Source: Deltaproteobacteria bacterium
Lineage (GTDB): Bacteria; Desulfobacterota; SM23-61
Length of the DNA: 6,753 nucleotides
Direction: 5' to 3'
NCBI GenBank assembly: GCA_016234425.1
Contig: JACRCA010000135.1
Coordinates: 1-6,753 of the forward strand
The position numbers and the translations under genes were made by a program. This document shows, piece after piece, positions 1-5,520 of this stretch. Position 1 is the first letter of the stretch, and every line of letters begins with the position of its first letter. Under the pieces are notes generated by a model. It was not told the origin of the DNA and did no database searches. It saw nothing but the letters and a program-made list of their open reading frames with translations.

Positions 1-696
1 GGGCTCCCCGGTCAACACCCTGAAGACCCTCCTGCGGGGCTTACCTTACACCACCCCGTGATTTCAGGAAACCGGGCTTACTTATCCTACCTTTCAGGTG
101 GGGACATGGTCATCCTGGATATTACCGACAAAAGCAACCCGAAAAAAATCGCTCACTTGGATTTCTCTCCCCCCTTCTCGGGGATTCACACGACCTGCCC
201 CTTTTCCTCGATGAAAGTTCCGAATTTCACTGAAGGGTTTGGTGAGGTCAGGGATTTCCTGGTGATCTGCGAAGAGGCTCATGATGCCCAGTTTAAGTGC
301 CAGGAAATTCGAACCCAACTTTATATTGTGGATGCCACGACCGAGACCAACCCCCTCCCCATCGCTACCTTCAAAGTTCCCGATCGAGACTTCTGCCAAA
401 GGGGGGGCCGTTTTGGCCCGCACCAGTTTGCCGAAACCAAGGATGGAGAAATTATAGGTGGGTCCCTTCTCTATATCGCCTATTTCAGCGCTGGGCTTAG
501 AATCGTGGATATTTCCGACCCCTTTAAGCCAAAAGAGGTAGGATATTATATTCCGGAAACAACCGATAAAACCAAGCCCCGGTTAAAGAAGGTTATCCAG
601 ACCAATGACGTGGATATCGATTCTAGGGGCCTAATTTATGTCACCGATCGTGCTGGGACGGGTCTCCATATTTTGGAATACACGGGAGGGAAATAG
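1..696 (+). CDS. LVIVD-repeat beta-propeller protein, C-terminal part (5' truncated by window edge)
   Basis: The frame is open from base 1 to the TAG at 694-696 and gives 231 residues. A GTG at 58 is only an internal codon, because in-frame coding continues upstream of it, so the true start lies outside the window. Propeller-blade motifs recur: MVILDIT (about residues 36-42), LYIVDAT (107-113), LRIVDIS (166-172) and a final GLHILEY (221-227). Each of the first three is followed by a D/N-P turn (for example SNPKKI, DPFKPKEV), as in LVIVD repeats. Such proteins are usually exported beta-propellers of unknown function, and export cannot be checked here because the N-terminus is missing. Four cysteines (IHTTCPF, ICEEAHDAQFKC, FCQRGG) and histidines in GIHTTC and FGPHQ may reflect metal binding or disulfides, which is speculation. 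It is on the opposite strand from the transporter operon and separated from it by repeats, so a functional link is not indicated. Confidence 0.8.
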   Translation, partial: GLPGQHPEDPPAGLTLHHPVISGNRAYLSYLSGGDMVILDITDKSNPKKIAHLDFSPPFSGIHTTCPFSSMKVPNFTEGFGEVRDFLVICEEAHDAQFKCQEIRTQLYIVDATTETNPLPIATFKVPDRDFCQRGGRFGPHQFAETKDGEIIGGSLLYIAYFSAGLRIVDISDPFKPKEVGYYIPETTDKTKPRLKKVIQTNDVDIDSRGLIYVTDRAGTGLHILEYTGGK

Positions 697-922
697 CAAT
701 CAACCCAAGCATAATAAATATATCTTAATCCCAAATCAGTGGATGAAAAACTACCTTTCCCAGCCCAGGCAGAAGATCCTTCTGCCTGGGTCACGAGGAG
801 GGCAAACTCATCTCGTTGCCGCCCTAAAAGGGAAAAGTTCCTTCCACCTTTGGGGAAAAAAAGGGGGACGCCCTTAAATTATTCAATTACCGAGAGCGGT
901 CTGGCAGGATAATGGTGGGACT
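697..922. other. Intergenic region upstream of the RAYT fragment, with small palindromes
   Basis: No credible gene is present. The region holds the strong hairpin at 764-790 and a small palindrome AAGGG-GGACG-CCCTT at 861-875, followed by AT-rich sequence (876-890). The GGGGGACG...TTAAATTATT layout resembles sequence I associate with the 5' flanks of RAYT genes in Deltaproteobacteria. That resemblance is from memory and needs a search. A weak purine stretch (GGTGGGA, 914-920) precedes the RAYT ATG. Confidence 0.5.
764..790. repeat. Perfect 12-bp inverted repeat (hairpin)
   Basis: CCCAGGCAGAAG (764-775) pairs perfectly with CTTCTGCCTGGG (779-790) around the 3-nt loop ATC, and a further G-U wobble is possible outside. 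It starts 67 nt after the LVIVD stop codon. No T-run follows on the plus strand, and on the minus strand the nearest T-run is too far away, so a classical rho-independent terminator is not supported. It may stabilise the 3' end of the upstream mRNA, help rho-dependent termination, or be a REP-like palindrome of the neighbouring RAYT. Confidence 0.6.
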
Positions 923-1090
923 ATGCCAAGGTCAGCCCGTCTTGACGCTTCCGGAGTTTTACACCACATGATCATCAGAGGCATTGAGCGTCGAAACATC
1001 TTTAGGGATAATCAAGATCGTGAGAATCTTCTTGAAGGGCTCGAGAGACTTCTGCTAGGAAACAAGACGGCCTGCTGTGGCTGGGAATTT
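923..1090 (+). pseudogene. REP-associated tyrosine transposase (RAYT, Y1/IS200-like), N-terminal remnant
   Basis: From ATG 923 the first 54 or so residues match the characteristic start of RAYT proteins: MPRSARLDASGVLHH, then IIRGIERRNIFRD, a DRENLLEGL helix, and TACCGW. In intact family members this last segment is followed at once by the strand carrying the HUH metal-binding motif (pattern W-A-L-M-P-N-H-F-H). Here the resemblance stops after W54 (codon 1082-1084), and the frame then runs into a GC-rich repeat and stops at TAA 1130-1132. Both the HUH motif and the catalytic tyrosine helix are missing, so the product cannot be an active single-strand transposase. No remainder of the gene is visible up to 1301. 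RAYTs normally move or maintain REP palindromes, and REP-like palindromes sit exactly at the break. Confidence 0.8.
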
Positions 1091-1093
1091 AAT

Positions 1094-1130
1094 CCCCCTC
1101 ACCCTACCCTCTCCCGCGAGGGGAGAGGGT
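1094..1130 (+). repeat. REP-like GC-rich palindromic repeat, copy 1
   Basis: A lead CCCCCTCACCCT is followed by a 10-bp perfect stem: ACCCTCTCCC (1106-1115) pairs with GGGAGAGGGT (1121-1130) around the loop GCGAG. The layout of a conserved single-stranded lead next to a hairpin is the REP pattern, and sequences very close to this are dispersed in many proteobacterial genomes (from memory). It abuts the truncated transposase. Confidence 0.7.
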
Positions 1131-1157
1131 AAACATTTTGAAATTAAAAAGAAATTT

Positions 1158-1195
1158 CCTCCCCCTTGATGGGGGAGGGGAGGGCGGGGGTGAGA
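1158..1195 (-). repeat. REP-like GC-rich palindromic repeat, copy 2, inverted relative to copy 1
   Basis: Read on the minus strand it begins CTCACCC, then CCGCCCTCC, then a hairpin: CCTCCCCC (1158-1165) pairs with GGGGGAGG (1171-1178) around the loop TTGAT. The order (CTCACCC lead, CCCTC, hairpin) matches copy 1. The two copies face each other across 27 nt of AT-rich sequence (1131-1157), as in a BIME-type pair. Confidence 0.65.
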
Positions 1196-1213
1196 TTCGG
1201 GATTTTTTCACAG

Positions 1214-1299
1214 CTTCCCGGCGGGGGAGGGCTTCGTCGTGAGCCTTCGGCCCGAGCTCAGGCCGAGGGCTCAGTCGAACGGGAAGGGTGAGGGGGTTC
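1214..1299. repeat. Nested palindrome with a third CCCCCTCACCC motif
   Basis: The outer arms are CTTCCCG (1214-1220) and CGGGAAG (1280-1286). The inner arms GAGCCTTCGGCC (1241-1252) and GGCCGAGGGCTC (1261-1272) pair at 11 of 12 positions around CGAGCTCA. Partly matching TTCGTCGT and AGTCGAAC segments lie between the inner and outer arms. Read on the minus strand, 1283-1297 gives CCCCCTCACCCTTCC, the same lead motif as in copies 1 and 2. The element begins 3 nt beyond the hydrolase stop codon, so it would be transcribed as its 3' UTR. No U-tract follows it on that strand. Confidence 0.6.
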
Positions 1300-1301
1300 A
1301 T

Positions 1302-2009
1302 CTATTTGGTGTACACATGCTGTTGCCCGGGATTCAAAACCACCACCTCCACTCCGGGCGCTTCTCGCCTGGCGAGGTCCACAAATTCCTTTGGGTCCTG
1401 AACAAGAATGGGGAAAGTTTTGTAGTGCATGGGAATCACCTTTTTAGGGGAGATCATTTTGGCGGCCCGGGCAGCCTGGAACGGGTCCATGGTAAAGACG
1501 CTGCCGATGGGCAGCAGGGCCACATCAATCTTGTAAAGCTCCCCGAAGGTCTTCATGGAATCAAATATGCCCGTGTCGCCTGCATGATAAATGGTGGCAC
1601 CGTCCTCTAGCCTGATGATGTACCCACAGGGTGCGCCCGTGGCTGTGGAATGGAAGGCCTGGGTCATGTTCACAGAGATCCCTTCATAGAGCAGATTGCC
1701 GCCGATGTTCATGCCGTAGCCGAAGTAGCAGACCTTCTCCGCCGGGATATGAGAATCGCTTTGTAAGCGGCGGGCTGTTTCCACATTGGCTACGAGCAAT
1801 CCCCCCGTCTTCTTGACGACGTCTGCAGCCTGCCCTACATGGTCGAAATGGTCGTGGGTCACCAGGACCATGGTCGCTTCCTGCACATCGTTAAGACTGA
1901 AGGCAGAAAGCGGGCTTTCAAACCAAGGGTCGATGTAAAGGATCTTTCCTCTTTCGGAAGTAATCTGGAAACCAGCATGGGACAACCATTTGATTTTCGT
2001 CTTGGCCAT
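1302..2009 (-). CDS. UPF0173-type metal-dependent hydrolase (metallo-beta-lactamase fold)
   Basis: This 235-residue soluble protein has no signal peptide. The metal-binding signature THDHFDH lies at residues 51-57 (H52, H54, D56, H57). Further likely ligands are H120 in AFHS, D145 in HAGDTG and H195 in PMHYKT. The early HAGF (11-14) and IDPWF (26-30) segments are typical of the UPF0173/YtkL-like branch of the family, and the length is normal. The family binds two metal ions and hydrolyses unidentified substrates, so the substrate is unknown. The ATG at 2009 is well placed after GGAGG (2016-2020) with a 6-nt spacer. The stop is TAG. It lies downstream of livF on the same strand, but the 168-nt gap contains a long inverted repeat, so it may be a separate transcription unit. 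No convincing promoter was seen. Confidence 0.85.
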   Translation of the reverse strand: MAKTKIKWLSHAGFQITSERGKILYIDPWFESPLSAFSLNDVQEATMVLVTHDHFDHVGQAADVVKKTGGLLVANVETARRLQSDSHIPAEKVCYFGYGMNIGGNLLYEGISVNMTQAFHSTATGAPCGYIIRLEDGATIYHAGDTGIFDSMKTFGELYKIDVALLPIGSVFTMDPFQAARAAKMISPKKVIPMHYKTFPILVQDPKEFVDLARREAPGVEVVVLNPGQQHVYTK

Positions 2010-2035
2010 CTTTTTCCTCCTTTTCTTTTCTTATT

Positions 2036-2168
2036 CTTTCACCGCAGAGATCGCCGAGAGCGCTGAGGGCAAAATTCAATGATCACAAAACAAAATAAAA
2101 AGGCGAGAACAAAATTCATTTTTGATTTCATTTGTTCCTCTGCGGTCTCTGCGTGCTCAGCGGTAAAG
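2036..2168. repeat. Long imperfect inverted repeat built from 9-nt units
   Basis: The left arm 2036-2068 and the right arm 2137-2168 are imperfect reverse complements of about 32 nt, with roughly a quarter of positions mismatched or gapped. Each arm contains three contiguous 9-nt units of the form NNCGCNGAG. The left units are at 2041-2049, 2050-2058 and 2059-2067. The right units, on the opposite strand, are at 2156-2164, 2147-2155 and 2138-2146. The roughly 68-nt centre is AT-rich. The element fills most of the gap between the livF stop and the hydrolase ribosome-binding site. Similar CTCTGCGnnCTCTGCGGT arms are, from memory, a common dispersed intergenic repeat in environmental bacteria. 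Confidence 0.75.
2086..2137 (-). terminator. Weak candidate terminator after livF
   Basis: On the minus strand, downstream of the livF stop, GAACAAA (2137-2131) pairs with TTTGTTC (2113-2107) over a 17-nt loop. It is followed after TCGCC by a T-rich tract (TTTTTATTTTG). The stem is only 7 bp and AT-rich, so intrinsic termination would be inefficient at best. It lies inside the larger inverted repeat, whose outer arms could compete for folding. Confidence 0.25.
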
Positions 2169-2177
2169 CATATTACC

Positions 2178-2897
2178 TCATCCTCCCAGATACGCCTTTC
2201 TGACATGTTCATTGTCGATCAACTCCGAGGCCTTCCCCTGCAAGGCAATGGAACCCGTTTCCAACACATAGCCTTTATGGGCCAGCCGCAGAGCCATCTG
2301 GGCGTTCTGCTCTACAAGGATGATTCCCACTTTCCTCTGGTTGATATCCGATATGACTCGGCCTACCTCCCTGACCATTAAAGGAGCCAAGCCGAGAGAA
2401 GGTTCGTCCAAAAGCAGAAGTCGGGGTTTAGACATCAAGGCCCGGCCGATGGCCAACATTTGCTGTTCTCCTCCGCTCAGGCTCCCGGCGCTCTGGCTGC
2501 GTCTCTCCTTGAGGACGGGAAAGTGCTCGAAGACTCCCTCTAGATCTCCTTGAATTCCTTCTCTATCCTTCCGCCGGAAAGCCCCCATCATCAGGTTTTC
2601 CTTAACGGTCATGTATGGGAAGACCCTCCTTCCCTCGGGAACATGAGCAATTCCGGTGCGGACGATCTCCTGAGGAGAGAGTCCATCGATCCTCCTCCCT
2701 TCAAAAAAAATCTCGCCAGAAGCGACCCCGATCAATCCAGAAATCGCCCGTAGGGTTGTGCTTTTTCCGGCCCCATTTGCGCCAATAAGGGCTACGATGG
2801 CGCCACTTTCCACTTCTATGGAGATTCCCTTCAAGGCCTCAACCCTTTCATAAAAAACCCTTAGACTTTGAGCACGAAACCAGGTTTCGCCCTTCAT
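2178..2897 (-). CDS. livF: Branched-chain amino acid type ABC transporter, ATP-binding subunit LivF
   Basis: This 239-residue cytoplasmic ATPase would power uptake together with LivG. Walker A is GANGAGKST (39-47). The PEGR segment (87-90) stands at the Q-loop position, as is usual for LivF. The ABC signature is LSGGEQQ (140-146), Walker B is LLLLDE (160-165) and the D-loop region is SLGLAP. The switch position reads VEQN (195-198) with Gln instead of His, which is also a LivF hallmark and not a defect. The length is normal. Its ATG overlaps the livG stop by four bases (ATGA), indicating translational coupling, and GAAGGG lies 5 nt upstream. The stop is TGA. It is the last gene of the liv operon. 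Confidence 0.93.
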   Translation of the reverse strand: MKGETWFRAQSLRVFYERVEALKGISIEVESGAIVALIGANGAGKSTTLRAISGLIGVASGEIFFEGRRIDGLSPQEIVRTGIAHVPEGRRVFPYMTVKENLMMGAFRRKDREGIQGDLEGVFEHFPVLKERRSQSAGSLSGGEQQMLAIGRALMSKPRLLLLDEPSLGLAPLMVREVGRVISDINQRKVGIILVEQNAQMALRLAHKGYVLETGSIALQGKASELIDNEHVRKAYLGG

Positions 2898-3658
2898 GCC
2901 AACCCTTCGCTCCCCAAGTAGGCTTCGATGACCTGCTGGTTTTTTTGGATCTCCTGGGGAGCCCCCTCGGCAATTTTCCGCCCGTAGTTGAGGACGACGA
3001 TCCTCTGGCTGAGGCCCATAATGGCTTTCATATCGTGTTCCACTACCATTACGCTAATCCCTCGCTCGCGCAGCCCCCGGATCAGCTCTATGAATTTCCG
3101 CGACTCCTCCGGGTTCATACCGGTGATGGGTTCATCCAGAAGCAACAGACGGGGCCGGGCAGCCATGGCCATGGCCACGCCGAGGGCGCGTTGATATCCA
3201 TGGGGCAGGTTCTGGGCCAGTTCATCCCTGAAATCCATCAAGCCCATGTACCCCAAAATGTCCAGACTATTTTCCCGCGCCTTGGCCTCATCTGACCTCG
3301 CTCGCGTATTATCGAAGAAAAGTTCCCAGAAGTTAGCTCTCACCTGAAGATGATGGGCAATGATCAGATTCTCCAGGACGGTCTTATGCTTGAAGAGATT
3401 CATTCCCTGGAAAGTTCGCACCAGACCCCTTTTAGCGATCTGATCAGGCCGAAGATTCGTAATATCTTCTCCATCAAAAAAAACTTTTCCAGAAGAGGGG
3501 GGAAAAAAGCCACTGATGACGTTGAAGAGCGTTGTCTTGCCCGCTCCGTTCGGACCGATCAGCCCCAGGATTATACCTGACTCCACTTGCACGCTCACAT
3601 CACTCAGGGCCGCCAGGCCGCCAAAGTGTTTGCTGATGTTTTTGATCTCCAGAATCAT
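2894..3658 (-). CDS. livG: Branched-chain amino acid type ABC transporter, ATP-binding subunit LivG
   Basis: This 254-residue ATPase is the partner of LivF. Walker A is GPNGAGKTT (35-43). The Q-loop is in TFQGMNLF (Gln 84). The signature is LPHGYQ (151-156), a variant of the LSYGQQ form common in LivG. Walker B is LLLLDE (171-176) followed by PITGMNP, and the H-switch His is in VVEHD (208). The LivG-specific insertion between Q-loop and signature (about 104-130, with FWELFF) is present. I chose ATG 3658. A TTG directly before it (3661) would add one residue but leaves a worse spacing from the weak Shine-Dalgarno-like TTTAGG, which lies 7 nt upstream of the ATG inside a short repeat. Confidence 0.92.
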   Translation of the reverse strand: MILEIKNISKHFGGLAALSDVSVQVESGIILGLIGPNGAGKTTLFNVISGFFPPSSGKVFFDGEDITNLRPDQIAKRGLVRTFQGMNLFKHKTVLENLIIAHHLQVRANFWELFFDNTRARSDEAKARENSLDILGYMGLMDFRDELAQNLPHGYQRALGVAMAMAARPRLLLLDEPITGMNPEESRKFIELIRGLRERGISVMVVEHDMKAIMGLSQRIVVLNYGRKIAEGAPQEIQKNQQVIEAYLGSEGLA

Positions 3659-3660
3659 CA

Positions 3661-3699
3661 AAGTGCCTAAAGTGAGCTAAAGTTCGAAGTGCCTAAAGT
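3661..3699. repeat. Intercistronic 13-nt repeats between livM and livG
   Basis: AAGTGCCTAAAGT occurs identically at 3661-3673 and 3687-3699. Between them is a degenerate 13-nt unit sharing CTAAAGT (3678-3684). Read on the coding strand this is ACTTTAGGCACTT repeated, and the copy nearest livG supplies the only Shine-Dalgarno-like bases (TTTAGG) before its start. It fills most of the single noticeable gap (61 nt) within an otherwise tightly packed operon. Confidence 0.7.
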
Positions 3700-3719
3700 T
3701 AAGAAAAGGGATAAAAGTA

Positions 3720-4658
3720 TTAATGCGTCTTCTTCTGGCCCAGCAGACGCGACGGGAGCGTGATCAGCCCACCCGGGAGCAAGAACATGATCAGGAACAG
3801 AATCCCCGCATAAACTACGGGCTCAAATTCCCGGGCCACCCGCAAGAGCTCGGGAACCAGGGTCAAAAAAAAGGAACCCAGAGGGGGGCCCAGAACACTT
3901 CCGGCCCCACCCACCAGAACAAAGATCAAGCAATAGATCGACGGCCAGATGGTGAAGAACTCCGGGCTGGTAAAGCTGAAGTAATGGGCGTAGAAGCTCC
4001 CGCTCAACCCGGCAAAAAAACAGCCTATGCAGAAGGCGATGATTTTGTATTTCATGAGGTTGATGCCGATGGATTCCGCTAGAGTATCGCTCTCATGAAT
4101 GGAGGAAAAGATTTTGCCGATGCGGCTTCTCTCCATGCGCCCCATGATCAGGTACGTGATCAGGGAGATAACCAGAATCAGGTAATAATAGGATACGCGG
4201 CTGGTAAAATGGATGGAAAAAATAGGCTCTGGACGGGGAATGTTAGGGATCCCTCCGAACCCCCCAAGAAGACTCGGCCAATGGACGATGATCAGGCGGA
4301 TGATCTCAGCGAAGGCGAAAGTGATGATGGCGAAATAAACTCCTTTGATTCGCAGGGTCGGAAAGCCAATGAGCAGGGCAACGAAAGCCGAGATTAGGCC
4401 TGACAGGGGAAGGGCCAGCCAGAAAGAAAGGCCAGCCTTCATCACCAGCAAGGTAGAAGCGTAAGCCCCCACGGCCATGTAGGCTGCATGTCCCAGGGTT
4501 AGCTGGCCGGTGGTCATAATCAAGCGCACCCCCCAGACCGAGGTCGTCCAAATCCCCGTGGTGATCAGGAGGTTTAAAAGATAAGGGTCCTGGGTAAGCG
4601 CTGGGAAAACCAGCAGGGCCGTGAGAACGATGAGATGGATAAGCTTTCTCTTATCCAT
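3720..4658 (-). CDS. livM: Branched-chain amino acid type ABC transporter, permease LivM
   Basis: This 312-residue polytopic inner-membrane protein has several long hydrophobic stretches, among them about 8-22, 28-50, 82-100, 106-126, 157-173, 206-222, 241-266 and 281-299. Family hallmarks are GQLTLGHAAYMAVGAYAS (51-68), LRIKGVYFAIITFAFAEI (102-119), the cytoplasmic EAA-like loop around SSIHESDTLAESIGIN (185-200) that contacts the ATPases, and VGGAGSVLGPPLGS (249-262). The length is typical. The ATG at 4658 overlaps the livH stop by 8 nt, and a weak purine-rich AGGGG lies about 10 nt upstream within livH. LivM forms the translocation channel with LivH, so it is probably non-functional as a pair if livH is truly broken. 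The stop is TAA. Confidence 0.93.
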   Translation of the reverse strand: MDKRKLIHLIVLTALLVFPALTQDPYLLNLLITTGIWTTSVWGVRLIMTTGQLTLGHAAYMAVGAYASTLLVMKAGLSFWLALPLSGLISAFVALLIGFPTLRIKGVYFAIITFAFAEIIRLIIVHWPSLLGGFGGIPNIPRPEPIFSIHFTSRVSYYYLILVISLITYLIMGRMERSRIGKIFSSIHESDTLAESIGINLMKYKIIAFCIGCFFAGLSGSFYAHYFSFTSPEFFTIWPSIYCLIFVLVGGAGSVLGPPLGSFFLTLVPELLRVAREFEPVVYAGILFLIMFLLPGGLITLPSRLLGQKKTH

Positions 4659-5508
4659 GGCCGAAGAGCCCCTGAGGTCTGAAGAGGAGGACGATCATGA
4701 CGATGACAAAGCCCAGGATCTCCGTGACGTCGCCCAAAAAGGTGTTGCCAAAGCTTTCCACAAACCCCAATAGGAGGCCCCCGGCAATGGCTCCGGGGAT
4801 ACTACCCAACCCGCCGATCACCACCACAATCAGGGCTTTGAGCACGGCATGCATTCCCAGGAAAGGATTGACGAAGAAGAGGGGAGCCAGAAGCGCCCCG
4901 GCCGCCCCAGCCAGAGCAGAACTGATGGCCATGCAAAGGGTGAAGGTGGAATCCACTCCGATCCCCTGCAGGGCCGCAGCTTCCCGATCCTGGGCCACGG
5001 CTCGCATGGCCTGTCCAGTCTTGGAAAATTTAATGTAAAGGGTGAGGGCCACCATCAAGACAATGGACACCAGGATCACCACCATCCGTTCCAAGGAAAG
5101 AGTGGCTCCCAGGACCTTGATGACTCCCGAGAATACCGGGGAGACGGACGTCTCTTTCTCGCCGAAGCTTTAAAGAGCCCGGCCTCCGATCAGCCTGGCA
5201 ATGCCCAAGGCGATGACCAGACTGGGATCATGCTGATCCCGAAAAGGGCGGAAGAAAAAGCGGTAGACCAGGATTCCCAGGGCGGCGATGATGACCATGC
5301 TGAGGATCAGGCCAGTGAAATAGTTCAGGCCCAGGCGCTCACAGAGGAGGTACGTGGCAAAAGCGCCAAGCATGTAGAATTCGCCATGGGCAAAGTTCAA
5401 AAGACGCATGATCCCGTAAATCAGGCTGAAGCCCAAAGCGATTAAAACATAAGTCAGGCCGAGCATCAGGCCATTGACAAAGACCTGGACGAAAAAGGCG
5501 AAGGTCAT
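4651..5508 (-). pseudogene. livH: Permease LivH, interrupted by an in-frame TAA at 5170-5172
   Basis: Read through, the frame gives 285 positions, a normal LivH length. The N-terminal 112 residues from ATG 5508 carry the family motifs GLTYVLIALGFSLIYG and NFAHGEFYMLGA and end in ARLIGGRAL just before TAA (codon 113). Past the TAA, in the same frame, SFGEKETSVSPVFSGV continues as expected for LivH. Then come the EAA-like loop TGQAMRAVAQDREAA (about 164-178), IGGLGSIPGAIAGG (about 231-244) and RPQGLFGHG at the end. No frameshift and no missing segment are visible, so one base change accounts for the break. The downstream part has no good restart: the first candidates are TTG 5094 and ATG 5085, both after 25 or more lost codons. 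The start is 10 nt after livK and the final TAA overlaps livM. Alternatives are a base-call error or readthrough. Confidence 0.85.
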
Positions 5509-5514
5509 CACCGG

Positions 5515-5520
5515 TCCCTT
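5515..5520 (-). promoter_or_regulatory. Ribosome-binding site of livH overlapping the livK stop
   Basis: AAGGGA begins with the last two bases of the livK TAA and lies 6 nt before ATG 5508. It would lie only 3 nt before the alternative GTG at 5511, so it favours the ATG. The arrangement suggests that livK and livH are translationally coupled. Confidence 0.6.

Noticed and set aside
764..790. Rho-independent terminator for the LVIVD gene
   Set aside because: The stem is strong, but it is followed by TCACGAGG and not by a T-tract.
638..877. 79-codon plus-strand frame after the LVIVD gene
   Set aside because: It starts inside the LVIVD gene in another frame and runs through the hairpin region. 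There is no coding character or ribosome-binding site.
1104..1301. 65-codon minus-strand frame through the repeat block
   Set aside because: It is translation of GC-rich palindromes (low-complexity P, R, S residues) with no homology or initiation signal.
2178..2897. LivF switch position Gln instead of His as a defect
   Set aside because: VEQN at this position is the usual state in the LivF family, and all other ATPase motifs are intact.
3661..3699. Possible CRISPR-like array
   Set aside because: There are only two exact 13-nt copies plus one degenerate copy, with no spacers of uniform length. It is a short tandem repeat.
4651..5094. C-terminal LivH piece as an independent 147-residue gene starting at TTG
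   Set aside because: It is in the same frame as the upstream half, the 25 codons before it still encode LivH-like sequence, and there is no good ribosome-binding site. It is better described as the rest of an interrupted livH.
5170..5172. TAA reassigned to an amino acid genome-wide
   Set aside because: TAA is the terminal stop of livK, livH and livM in this same window, at sensible protein ends with tight spacing to the next gene.
4849..5445. 198-codon plus-strand frame across the broken livH
   Set aside because: Its product is highly polar and low in recognisable features, and it mirrors the hydrophobic permease codons. It spans the TAA site only because that site is not a stop on the other strand.
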